46,829 nt of DNA. Source: Thermoleophilaceae bacterium (GTDB lineage: Bacteria > Actinomycetota > Thermoleophilia > Solirubrobacterales > Thermoleophilaceae). A program made the position numbers and the translations under genes. The stretch is from NCBI GenBank assembly GCA_025928265.1, contig JAICJV010000014.1, forward strand, positions 1-46,829, given 5' to 3'. Under the pieces are notes generated by a model. The model made no database searches, had not been told where the DNA came from, and saw nothing but the letters and a program-made list of their open reading frames with translations. Positions 23,190 to 30,561 of the stretch are shown piece after piece; positions within the stretch are counted from its first letter, which is position 1, and every line of letters starts with the position of its first letter.

Positions 23190-23972
23190 ATGCGCCGACG
23201 CTCGACTCTCGCGCTCGCCGTGGCCGCGGCGTCGTCCGCCCTCGCGGGCGGCCCCTCCCCGGCCCTCGCGGCCACCAGCACGGTCGTCAGCGGCAACTGG
23301 GCCGGCTACGCCGTCACCGGCGCGCGCTATCGCCGGGTGACCGGCAGCTGGACGGTGTCGCACGGCTCGTGCACGAACGGCCGGGACGGCTTCTCCGCCG
23401 CGTGGATCGGACTCGGCGGCTACGCCGAGAGCTCGCGCGCACTCGAGCAGACCGGTACCGAGTTCGACTGCTCGGCCTCCGGCCGCGCCTTCTACTCGGC
23501 GTGGTACGAACTGGTCCCCGCCGCCGCGCGCACGATCCGGATGAAGGTGCGCCCCGGCAATCGGATCGCGGCAGCGGTGACCGTCAGCGGCCGGCACGTG
23601 ACGCTCACGCTGCGCAACCGCACGACCGGCAAGAGCCACCGCACGCGCGCGACGATGACCGCGCCGGACGTCTCATCGGCCGAGTGGATCGTCGAGGCGC
23701 CCGCCGCATGCGTCGCCACGGGGCGGTGCGAGCAGCTCCCCCTGAGCAATTTCGAGACCGTCGACTTCAGCAACGCGCACGCGACGACGACCGCGGGGAA
23801 GGTCGGCACGATCTCGCAGCCGGGCTCGTCGCTCAGCATGATCGAGCTGGGCTCGTCCGCCGTGCCCGGCGCGCTGGGTGCGGGCGGCTCCGCGTTCGGC
23901 GTCGCCTACCAGGGCCAGAGCTCGTTCGTCACCGCGCGCCGGATGTTCCCCGCGAGCAGCGCTACTCGATGA
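23190..23972 (+). CDS. Secreted glutamic peptidase-like protein (G1/eqolisin fold)
   Basis: A 260-residue exported protein. A signal peptide (LALAVAAASSALAGGPSPALA) is followed by a beta-sandwich domain with SGNWAGYAVTG, AAWIGLGGYAESSRALEQTG and SSAEWIVEAP, matching the A4/G1 eqolisin family in which a Gln and a Glu form the catalytic dyad; the Gln of LEQTGTEF and the Glu of SAEWIVEAP are in the right places. Bacterial members are acid-active secreted proteases by analogy with fungal ones. Cysteine pairs suggest disulphides. ATG 23190 gives the signal peptide; no Shine-Dalgarno is clear. Its 3' end overlaps the convergent DUF202 gene by 11 bases. Confidence 0.82.
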   Translation: MRRRSTLALAVAAASSALAGGPSPALAATSTVVSGNWAGYAVTGARYRRVTGSWTVSHGSCTNGRDGFSAAWIGLGGYAESSRALEQTGTEFDCSASGRAFYSAWYELVPAAARTIRMKVRPGNRIAAAVTVSGRHVTLTLRNRTTGKSHRTRATMTAPDVSSAEWIVEAPAACVATGRCEQLPLSNFETVDFSNAHATTTAGKVGTISQPGSSLSMIELGSSAVPGALGAGGSAFGVAYQGQSSFVTARRMFPASSATR

Positions 23973-24303
23973 CGATCACGATCGTGAGCACGAGTGCGTA
24001 CACGGCAACCGCGAACGTGATCACCGCGACGATCCGGAGCGTGCTCGCGTCCGGCAGCAGCGTCCGGTCGCGCTGCCAGGCCTCGCGCGTGCGATAGGGA
24101 CGGCTGCCCTGGGCCCAGAGCAGCACCGCCGCGATCACCAGGAGGGTCCCCACCACGTAGCTGAGGAACGTGAGGTGCGACAGCGCGGCCGCACGCAGGA
24201 TCAGCGCCCCGATCGCCGCGAGCGACAGCCCCGACCGCGTCCAGGCGAGAGTCGTGCGCTCGAGCGCCTTGCCTGGATCCTCGGCCTCGTCAGCGGGCGA
24301 CAT
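23962..24303 (-). CDS. DUF202 membrane protein (second of a pair)
   Basis: A 113-residue protein of the DUF202 family: ALERTTLAWTRSGLSLAAIG is the family signature, then two further membrane helices ending with VAVYALVLTIVIVIE. Function unknown; family members are small inner-membrane proteins often found in pairs. Its ATG overlaps the preceding DUF202 gene by 14 bases, so the two are co-translated and probably form a complex. Confidence 0.85.
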   Translation of the reverse strand: MSPADEAEDPGKALERTTLAWTRSGLSLAAIGALILRAAALSHLTFLSYVVGTLLVIAAVLLWAQGSRPYRTREAWQRDRTLLPDASTLRIVAVITFAVAVYALVLTIVIVIE

Positions 24304-24643
24304 CGACCACCGCCAGCACCAGCGCGGCGACCGCCACCACGCCGATGCCGATCGCCAGCGACAGGCTCAGCCGCGACTCCGCGAGCGGCCGCCCGAGCCG
24401 CATCTCGCGCTCGTTGGCCCGCCAGCGCGAGTAGCTCGTCACCGCCGTCACAGCGCCGAGCACGATCAGCGGCACCGCCACGATCAGGCGCAGGCCGGCG
24501 GGACGTGTCTTCAACAGCTCGGCGGCCGCCAGCCCGGCGGCCACGAGCGCGAGCGCCGTCCGGTTCCAGGCGAGGAAGGTGCGCTCGTTCGCGAAGGTGA
24601 AACGCGCGTCGATCTCGTCGCGCGGCGGCTCCTGCTCGGTCAC
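24290..24643 (-). CDS. DUF202 membrane protein (first of a pair), YidH-like
   Basis: A 117-residue DUF202/YidH-like protein. The signature DARFTFANERTFLAWNRTALAL precedes three membrane helices (AAGLAAAELL, LIVAVPLIVLGAVTAVTSY, LSLAIGIGVVAVAALVLAVVDV) with the charged SRWRANEREMRLGRPL loop. The GTG start overlaps the stop of the persulfide-dioxygenase gene (GTGA), so it belongs to a three-gene unit with that enzyme and the second DUF202 gene. The association with sulfur metabolism is inference from coupling. Confidence 0.85.
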   Translation of the reverse strand: MTEQEPPRDEIDARFTFANERTFLAWNRTALALVAAGLAAAELLKTRPAGLRLIVAVPLIVLGAVTAVTSYSRWRANEREMRLGRPLAESRLSLSLAIGIGVVAVAALVLAVVDVAR

Positions 24644-26043
24644 GCCCGTTGCCCGCTGGCAGCCCGCTCGGGCTCCTCGATCGGCCAGCCCCGGCGCCGC
24701 CACGTGCCCACGCCGCCGTCGGTCACGTGGATCACCTGCTCAGCACCCTCGCGCTTGAGCAGCGACGCGGCGACCGCGGAGCGCTGGCCGGACGAGCAGA
24801 TCACCGCGACGGGCTGCTGCGCGTCGATGCCGTCCGGGATGCCGTGGACGTCGTGGTACGGGGTGAACGCCGATCCGGGGATGTGGCCGGCGTCCCACTC
24901 GCTCTGCTCGCGCACGTCGAGGATCTGCACCTCGCCGTCGGCGCGCGCGTGCAGCTCATCGACGTCGATCCGCTCGATCGACACGGTCGGCCGCTTCTCC
25001 TGGCGCCAGCTCGTCATCCCACCCGACAGATACCCGGCGATATTCGTGATGCCCACCGACGCCGCGAGATGACCGGCGCGCGTGGCGTCGTCGTCGTCGC
25101 GGCCGACGAGCACGATCGGCTGCTCATGGTCCGCGACCCATGCGAGCTTGGTGCCGAAGCCCGCGCGCACCGCCGGGTTGCATACGGCGTCGGGGATGTG
25201 CGCGTCGTCGAACTGGAGGTCGGTGCGCACGTCCACCACGAGCGCCCCCTCCGACCGCTTGACCTCGACCTGACGCGGCGTGAGCGGGTGGAGGTCGACC
25301 TCACCGGCGAGCAGCGGACCGCGGTTGATCGCGACGATCGCCTTGAAATTGGGCGGCTGCGGCCCGAGTGAGGAGATCGCGCGCTCCACGAACTCGTCCT
25401 CGTCGGTCACGCGCAGCATGTCGTTGTGCGCGCGCTCGAAGCCGATCGTCGACGACACCTTCATGTCCATCCCCGGGCCCCCGCAGAGCGACCCGCCGAG
25501 GTGGCCGGGCCAAACCTCGCAGTCGTCGGGCAGCACGAGCAGCTTCTCGTGCAGCGAGCGGAAGATGCCGTGCGCGCCCTCGGACTTGTCGACCGCGAGG
25601 TCGGGCCGCGCGATGTCGCCCACGAACAGGGTGTCGCCGGTCAGCACCGCCCACGGCCGGTCGCCGCGGTCTGTGTCCACAAGCGCGAACGCCGTGTGCT
25701 CCGGCCGGTGCCCGGGGGTGTGGATCGCGCGCACCTGGACGGCGCCGAGCTCGAGCTGCCAGCCGTCGTCGAACGGCTCGTGGTCATAGTCCGGCGAGGC
25801 CTCGCGGTTTATGTGGATGGCCGCGCCGGTGGCCGCCGCCAGGCGCCCGTGTCCAGACACATGGTCCGCGTGGTTGTGGGTCTCCAGGATGTGCTCGATC
25901 GAGACACCCATGTAGCGCGCGAGCGCGAGGTACTCCTCGATGTCGAGCTTCGGATCGACGACTGCCGCGACGCCGGCGTCGTCGTCGCCGATCAGGTACG
26001 ACGCGCAGCCGAGGTCGTCGTGGGTGATCTGCCGGAAGATCAT
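24640..26043 (-). CDS. Persulfide dioxygenase-like MBL-fold protein with two rhodanese domains
   Basis: A 467-residue fusion. The N-terminal metallo-beta-lactamase domain (1-250) has THNHADHVSGH, the His of HTPGHRPEH, and GDTLFVGDIARPDL, matching ETHE1-like persulfide dioxygenases, which oxidise glutathione or low-molecular-weight persulfides to sulfite. Two rhodanese domains follow (about 255-360 and 370-460). The second has a Cys in VAVICSSGQRSA and can carry a persulfide; the first has no Cys at the corresponding loop (VGRDDDDATR) and is probably structural. ATG 26043 has TAGTGT 8 bases upstream (26052-26057). It heads an operon with two DUF202 genes. A role in sulfide detoxification is likely. 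Confidence 0.88.
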   Translation of the reverse strand: MIFRQITHDDLGCASYLIGDDDAGVAAVVDPKLDIEEYLALARYMGVSIEHILETHNHADHVSGHGRLAAATGAAIHINREASPDYDHEPFDDGWQLELGAVQVRAIHTPGHRPEHTAFALVDTDRGDRPWAVLTGDTLFVGDIARPDLAVDKSEGAHGIFRSLHEKLLVLPDDCEVWPGHLGGSLCGGPGMDMKVSSTIGFERAHNDMLRVTDEDEFVERAISSLGPQPPNFKAIVAINRGPLLAGEVDLHPLTPRQVEVKRSEGALVVDVRTDLQFDDAHIPDAVCNPAVRAGFGTKLAWVADHEQPIVLVGRDDDDATRAGHLAASVGITNIAGYLSGGMTSWRQEKRPTVSIERIDVDELHARADGEVQILDVREQSEWDAGHIPGSAFTPYHDVHGIPDGIDAQQPVAVICSSGQRSAVAASLLKREGAEQVIHVTDGGVGTWRRRGWPIEEPERAASGQRA

Positions 26044-26147
26044 CCTCGGCGACACTACAGAGGGGACGCGAGTCCAACCAGCCGCCCCCGTTGACGGGTA
26101 CGACTCCTCGTCCCCACGTCCCTGATCGCGGCGTACCCGGGCGCCGA

Positions 26148-26360
26148 ATGGGAACACCTACCGCTCTCGACTACGCCACTGGAGAGCAGCGTCTGCTCCG
26201 CGCGCGACGAGCTCCAGCAGGTCATCCGCGACGAGTTCGTCGGCGCGATCGAGCGGATCACCGGTCGCGTGGTCGTCGGGTTCTTCAGCGGGATCAGCCG
26301 GACCCGGATCTGAGCGTCGAGGTCTTCGTGCTCGAGCCCACGGACGGTGCCAAGGGCTGA
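26148..26360 (+). pseudogene. Decayed MpsC/DUF2294-family gene
   Basis: Three consecutive pieces of a DUF2294 (MpsC) protein lie in shifting frames. LDYATGEQRLLRA (start near 26148) is in one frame; DELQQVIRDEFVGAIERITG then RVVVGFFSG (26206-26290) is in the next; and DQPDPDLSVEVFVLEPTDG, ending at TGA 26358-26360, is back in the first. The family pattern is a Glu-rich helix, an RDEF segment, TGR and a closing DPDLSVEVFVLEP, so one gene is broken by at least two shifts, with residues missing between the first and second parts. MpsC domains are linked to bicarbonate transport or membrane potential systems; none is nearby. No intact ATG-to-stop frame covers it. Confidence 0.6.
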
Positions 26361-26372
26361 CGGGCGGTGTGA

Positions 26373-26426
26373 CGGACCCCCCGGGCCATGACTCGGGGGG
26401 AGGGAAGCCGATGGCCCGGGGGTCCG
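26373..26426. terminator. Large hairpin after the MpsC remnant
   Basis: The arms 26373-26389 and 26411-26426 pair over about 16 bases with one bulged C (GGGCCAT pairs with ATGGCCC in the inner stem), around a 21-base purine-rich loop. It lies between the MpsC remnant and the minus-strand gene ending at 26484. It can act as a terminator for either side, though no T-run follows. Confidence 0.5.
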
Positions 26427-26483
26427 CCTGTTGGCAGCACGGCGCCGTAGAAGCGGGGCCGGCGCGTGCGCCAAGCGCTGGTG

Positions 26484-26648
26484 CTAGGTCCGCCTCCGCG
26501 AGTAGAGGACACACGCGGCGTGGAAGGCGCCGCCCTGCAACGAGATGACGTCGGTGGCCGATGCGATCGGGCGGCCGCACGCGATGCAGCGAAGCTCGCT
26601 CGTAACGCGCCGTCGCGGGAAGAGCCGTCTCGGGGTCTTGGTGGGCAC
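26484..26648 (-). CDS. Small zinc-finger-like protein
   Basis: A 54-residue basic protein beginning (after a GTG) PTKTPRRLFPRRRVTSELR. It then has CIACGRP and, about 18 residues on, HAACVLY, that is C-x2-C ... H-x3-C, a likely single zinc site of LIM-like spacing. Similar short CxxC/HxxC proteins are found in actinobacteria without known roles. The GTG start is uncertain; no strong ribosome site or promoter box is visible and a longer frame to 26771 exists. The normal codon use over the cysteine region supports a gene. Confidence 0.5.
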   Translation of the reverse strand: MPTKTPRRLFPRRRVTSELRCIACGRPIASATDVISLQGGAFHAACVLYSRRRT

Positions 26649-26846
26649 TACTGGAACCTCGCGTGGTGGTGGAAGGCGAGGTCCGGCTGCCGCGGTTGGC
26701 GCGGCCGCGTCCCGATGCCCGATCTCGAGAGCGGAGTCGCACGTGTCGACCCTCCCCCTCGCCCCCGGCACCTACCCAGTCGGTGGCGTCCGAAACGCGT
26801 ACACTCCGTACTTACCTCCCGTAAGCGACCGCGAGGCAGGTGCGCG

Positions 26847-27668
26847 ATGAGTCTCACCCTCGGCGGCGGACCGCTCGGACATCACCCGAACGGCGCCTTC
26901 AACTTCGACATCGACGGTCCGCGACACCGGATCTTCTTCGAGGACTACCCGCGCCGCATGCGCGCGATCCTCGGCGGCGAGACCGTGATCGACACCGTGC
27001 GCGGCAAGCTGCTCTACGAGTCGTCGCTGCCGCCGGTGCTCTACGTGCCGCTCGAGGACGTCCGCCAGGATCTGCTCGAGCCGACCGATCACACCACCCA
27101 TTGCCCGTTCAAGGGCGATGCCGCGTACTGGACGGTGCGCGCCGGCGGCCGCACGGCGGAGAACGCGATCTGGGGCTACCCGGAGCCGATCGAGACGGCG
27201 CCGTGGCTGGAGGGTTACGCCGCGGCGTACTGGGACCGGATGGACGAGTGGTACGAGGAGTCGGAACGGCTGACGGTGCCGCTGCGCGACCCGTACCACC
27301 GCGTCGAGGTGCGCGACACCGACGCGCGGGTCACGATCCGCGCGCGCGGCGAGGTCGTCGCCACGTCCGTGCATCCGAAGCTGCTGTTCGAGACGAGCAC
27401 GCCGCCACGCGCGTATGTGCCCCTTGGCGACGTTCGCGACGACCTGCTCGTGCCGAGCGACAAGGCGACCGTGTGCCCGTACAAAGGGACCGCGCGCTAC
27501 TGGTCCCTCCGCCTCCCGTCCGGCCAGGTGCTCGAGGACGTGGTGTGGGCGTACGACGAGCCGCACCTCGAGTCGGCGGGCGTCCAGGGCTGTGTGAGCT
27601 TCCTCGGCGAGGGCATCGAGGTCGAGATCGACCGCGGCACCGGCGCGAGCGAGGCGCTCGCCGCCTGA
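26847..27668 (+). CDS. Double DUF427 protein
   Basis: A 273-residue protein with two DUF427 domains in tandem. The family pattern of a short barrel ending in a H/Y-C-P-[FY]-K-G motif appears twice: THCPFKGDAAYW near residue 90 and TVCPYKGTARYW near 210, each preceded by a xLYVPLEDV or AYVPLGDV strand and followed by an ExxxWxYxEP helix. Function is unknown; the Cys and Lys in a conserved pocket suggest a small-molecule or catalytic site. A GAGGCAGG site precedes ATG 26847, and TACACT (26800-26805) may be its promoter. It ends 15 bases before the aroF-like gene. Confidence 0.85.
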   Translation: MSLTLGGGPLGHHPNGAFNFDIDGPRHRIFFEDYPRRMRAILGGETVIDTVRGKLLYESSLPPVLYVPLEDVRQDLLEPTDHTTHCPFKGDAAYWTVRAGGRTAENAIWGYPEPIETAPWLEGYAAAYWDRMDEWYEESERLTVPLRDPYHRVEVRDTDARVTIRARGEVVATSVHPKLLFETSTPPRAYVPLGDVRDDLLVPSDKATVCPYKGTARYWSLRLPSGQVLEDVVWAYDEPHLESAGVQGCVSFLGEGIEVEIDRGTGASEALAA

Positions 27669-27683
27669 ATTAAGCTCGCCACC

Positions 27684-28703
27684 GTGATGGTGGTGATGAC
27701 ACCGCAGGCCTCCGAGGCCGACATCTCCGCGGTGGTCGCGCGGCTCGAGGCGGTCGGGGTGCACGCGAAGGTGATGCCGGGCGAGCTGACCACGGCGATC
27801 GGGGCGATCGGCGATCCCGAGGGCGTCCGCGCGCTGGCGCTCGAGGGCATGGCGGGCGTGGACCAGGTCATCCCGATCAGCCGCCCCTACAAGCTCGCGT
27901 CGAGCGAGCTGAGCCACGACTCCCCCACCTCGTTCGACGTCGACGGCCGTCGCGTGGGCGGCGGTGAGACCTTCACGCTCATTGCCGGCCCGTGCACGGT
28001 GGAGACGCGCGAGCAGACGCTGGCGATCGCCGACGCCGTGAAGCCGTACGCCTCGATGCTGCGCGGCGGCGCGTTCAAGCCACGCACGTCGCCGTTCTCG
28101 TTCCAGGGACTCGGGCTCGAGGCACTGGCGATCCTGCGCGAGGCCCGCGACCGGACGGGGCTCCCGGTGGTCACCGAGCTCACCGACTCGGCCCATGCCG
28201 ACGCGCTGGCCGAGACGGTCGACGTGATCCAGGTGGGCGCGCGCAACATGCAGAACTACGCGCTGCTCGAGGTGGTGGGCAAGCTCGGCAAGCCGGTGCT
28301 GCTCAAGCGCGGGCTGTCGTCGACGCTCGAGGAGCTCCTGATGGCGGCGGACTACATCCTCAAGGAGGGGAACGAGCGCGTGATGATCTGCGAGCGCGGC
28401 ATCCGCACGTTCGAGACCGCCACGCGCTTCACGATCGACCTCGGCGGCGTCGCATGGCTCAAGCTGCACACGCACCTGCCGGTGATCGTCGATCCGAGCC
28501 ATGCGGCCGGCGACCGCCGGCTCGTCGAGCCGGTCGCGCGCGCGGCGGCGGCCGTCGGCGCCGACGGGATCATCGTGGAGGTGGCGGAGGACCCGGACGC
28601 CGCGCTCTGCGACGGGCCGCAGCAGCTCTACGCGTCGGGCTTCGACGCGTTCGCGGCCTCGGTGCTCGCGCATGCGGAGATGGCCGGGCGGCGCGTCGGC
28701 TAG
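27684..28703 (+). CDS. aroF: 3-deoxy-7-phosphoheptulonate synthase (DAHP synthase)
   Basis: A 339-residue type I-beta DAHP synthase, the first enzyme of the shikimate pathway: it joins phosphoenolpyruvate and erythrose 4-phosphate. An N-terminal ferredoxin-like regulatory domain (about 1-70) precedes the barrel. Active-site features: [53 protein letters not shown] and the metal-binding end [12 protein letters not shown]. The GTG start has TAAGCT (27671-27676) 7 bases upstream, a leaderless promoter, so it need not be co-transcribed with the DUF427 gene 15 bases before. The N-terminal domain implies feedback control. Its stop abuts the next convergent gene. Confidence 0.93.
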   Translation: MMVVMTPQASEADISAVVARLEAVGVHAKVMPGELTTAIGAIGDPEGVRALALEGMAGVDQVIPISRPYKLASSELSHDSPTSFDVDGRRVGGGETFTLIAGPCTVETREQTLAIADAVKPYASMLRGGAFKPRTSPFSFQGLGLEALAILREARDRTGLPVVTELTDSAHADALAETVDVIQVGARNMQNYALLEVVGKLGKPVLLKRGLSSTLEELLMAADYILKEGNERVMICERGIRTFETATRFTIDLGGVAWLKLHTHLPVIVDPSHAAGDRRLVEPVARAAAAVGADGIIVEVAEDPDAALCDGPQQLYASGFDAFAASVLAHAEMAGRRVG

Positions 28704-30524
28704 TCAGCGCAGCGGGGCGGAGCGCCGCCTGCCGCCCTGCCGCCAGTAGACGCGGCCGTGCGCCTGATTGAGGTAGCGCGGATCGATGTTCTTGCCGTGC
28801 GCGATACGGACGGCGCGCGCAGAGCCGGCATCGAGCTTGAAGATGGAGCCGGCGCGGCTCAGCCATGCCACGGCGGCATCGCGGCGGAGGACGATTCGCC
28901 GGACGGACTCTGCATACGGCTGGCCGTAGGGAGCGAAGCCGTCGGCCTCGAGCCCGGTCCTCAGGTCGATCACCTCGATCCCCTGCTGGCCGCCACAGGC
29001 ACCACATTCCTCATCGAGGAAGTAGGACGCGACGAGCGGCCCGGCCAGCGCCATCGCGGGCGGTGGCGAAGTCGTCACCGGGAAGTCTTCGAAGCCCCAG
29101 TCGAGCGCCACCGGCCTGCCCCGCTTGAAGAAGCACCCGTACTTCGCGCGATTCGGGCTGCGCGTCTGCCGGAAGACCACGGCCTCGCGCGTGCGAAGCA
29201 GCACTCGGCTGCCTGGCGGGTGGCAACGGCGAAAGCCGTCGCGCCTGTGTGTGTACGCGGGCCGCGCGCGCAGCGTGACCGCCGGACCCGAAGCGCCGGT
29301 GGCGCCGAAGCCACGCGCGACCACGCGATCGCGCTCGCCGTCGTTCTGGTCCCACGCCGCCGTCGCGCGGCCGCTCCCATCGATGGCAACGTCGTCAGCG
29401 CCGCCGCGCCTGGGGCCGGCGAGCTGGAATGGCGCTCCGAACGAGCTGCGCGCCGGCCGGTACGTGGCGGCGACGTCGAAGCCGCCGAGCCCCCAGCTGA
29501 CCGCGGTGTCGCCCTCTTCGTTCGCCGCTGCCGACGCGCTCCCGCCCGGGAATCGCGGGCTGGTGAGCTCGACCGGCGCCGCGAAAGTCCCGTCGCCAGT
29601 CTCGGCGCTCATCCACTGCCGCGTCCAGCCGGTTCCGCACGTGTCGTAGTCGACCCCGAAGTCGATGCCCCAGGTGATGGTCCCGGTCCCGTCTCCGGCG
29701 AGCGCCGCGTCCTCCACGGTCGGGCCGTAGCACGCAGTGCCGAACGGCTCGCTGTGCTTGTCGCTCACGCGGACCGGCGCCCCGAACGCGCCCGCAGGCT
29801 CGCGCGACGCGGCAGCGATGCCCTTGTCCTGCGAAAAGGCAACCAGCGCCGCCCCGGAGACCGACATCGCGAGCGCGACGCCGTAAGAGTTCGCAATCGG
29901 CGCGACAGTCGTCGGCTCGCCGAATGCCCCGGCTGGGGGACGGATCGAGCTCTGAAGAACGCCGTTCGACGGCGAGCCTCCCGCCGAGATCGCGATGGCC
30001 TCGCCCGCGCCGTCCATGGCCAGCGCCTTGATCGTGCCCTTGCCCGGCATGAGCTCCGGGGCCCCGAATGCGGCTCCCGCAGGGCGGTACGAAGCGCTCA
30101 TCAGGCCGGCGGCGTCCGACCACGCGACCAGGGCATTGCCCGTGCCGTCGACCGCGAGCTCGGGACCGCCTTCGAGGTTGCGCGCGGCCGCGACCGTCAC
30201 GGGCGCGCCCCAATCCCCGCCGGGCGGCCTGATGCGCGCCATCACGCTGCCCTTGAGCTCCCACGTGACGATCGCGGTGCCGTCCGGCGCGACTGCGGCG
30301 CTCGGGCGAAACGCGCCCTTCGGCGTCAGCTGGACGCTGGGCCCGAACTCTTGCCCGGCCGGCTTGAAGGCGGCCCAATACCGCGCCTTGCCGTATGGCA
30401 GCGAGAACACGGCGACCGTGTCGCCTGCTGCGTTGCCCTCCACCTGCACGGCCGCGGCGGATCCGGCCGGCACGAGAAAGACCACCAGTGCGATTGCCGC
30501 CCCCAGGACCCGCGCTCCCCCCAC
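28704..30524 (-). CDS. Large secreted repeat protein, function unknown
   Basis: A 606-residue exported protein (signal peptide LGAAIALVVFLVPAGSAAA). About eight loosely repeated units of 45-50 residues follow, each with a pattern like AVDGTGNALVAWSD and then YRPAGAAFGAPEL, resembling blades of a beta-propeller or stacked beta strands. Cys pairs (GTACYGP, DYDTCGTGW, EECGACGGQQG) suggest disulphides. The C-terminal part is different and ends in a basic tail (YWRQGGRRRSAPLR). The family is not recognised; similar exported proteins are frequent in Solirubrobacterales. Its start is a GTG; no clear leaderless box is visible. It lies 37 bases downstream of the next secreted protein gene on the same strand and may share its transcript. 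Confidence 0.7.
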   Translation of the reverse strand: MGGARVLGAAIALVVFLVPAGSAAAVQVEGNAAGDTVAVFSLPYGKARYWAAFKPAGQEFGPSVQLTPKGAFRPSAAVAPDGTAIVTWELKGSVMARIRPPGGDWGAPVTVAAARNLEGGPELAVDGTGNALVAWSDAAGLMSASYRPAGAAFGAPELMPGKGTIKALAMDGAGEAIAISAGGSPSNGVLQSSIRPPAGAFGEPTTVAPIANSYGVALAMSVSGAALVAFSQDKGIAAASREPAGAFGAPVRVSDKHSEPFGTACYGPTVEDAALAGDGTGTITWGIDFGVDYDTCGTGWTRQWMSAETGDGTFAAPVELTSPRFPGGSASAAANEEGDTAVSWGLGGFDVAATYRPARSSFGAPFQLAGPRRGGADDVAIDGSGRATAAWDQNDGERDRVVARGFGATGASGPAVTLRARPAYTHRRDGFRRCHPPGSRVLLRTREAVVFRQTRSPNRAKYGCFFKRGRPVALDWGFEDFPVTTSPPPAMALAGPLVASYFLDEECGACGGQQGIEVIDLRTGLEADGFAPYGQPYAESVRRIVLRRDAAVAWLSRAGSIFKLDAGSARAVRIAHGKNIDPRYLNQAHGRVYWRQGGRRRSAPLR

Positions 30525-30561
30525 GCCTTCACGAACGCCGCCGCGCGCGCGAAGTTTCGGG

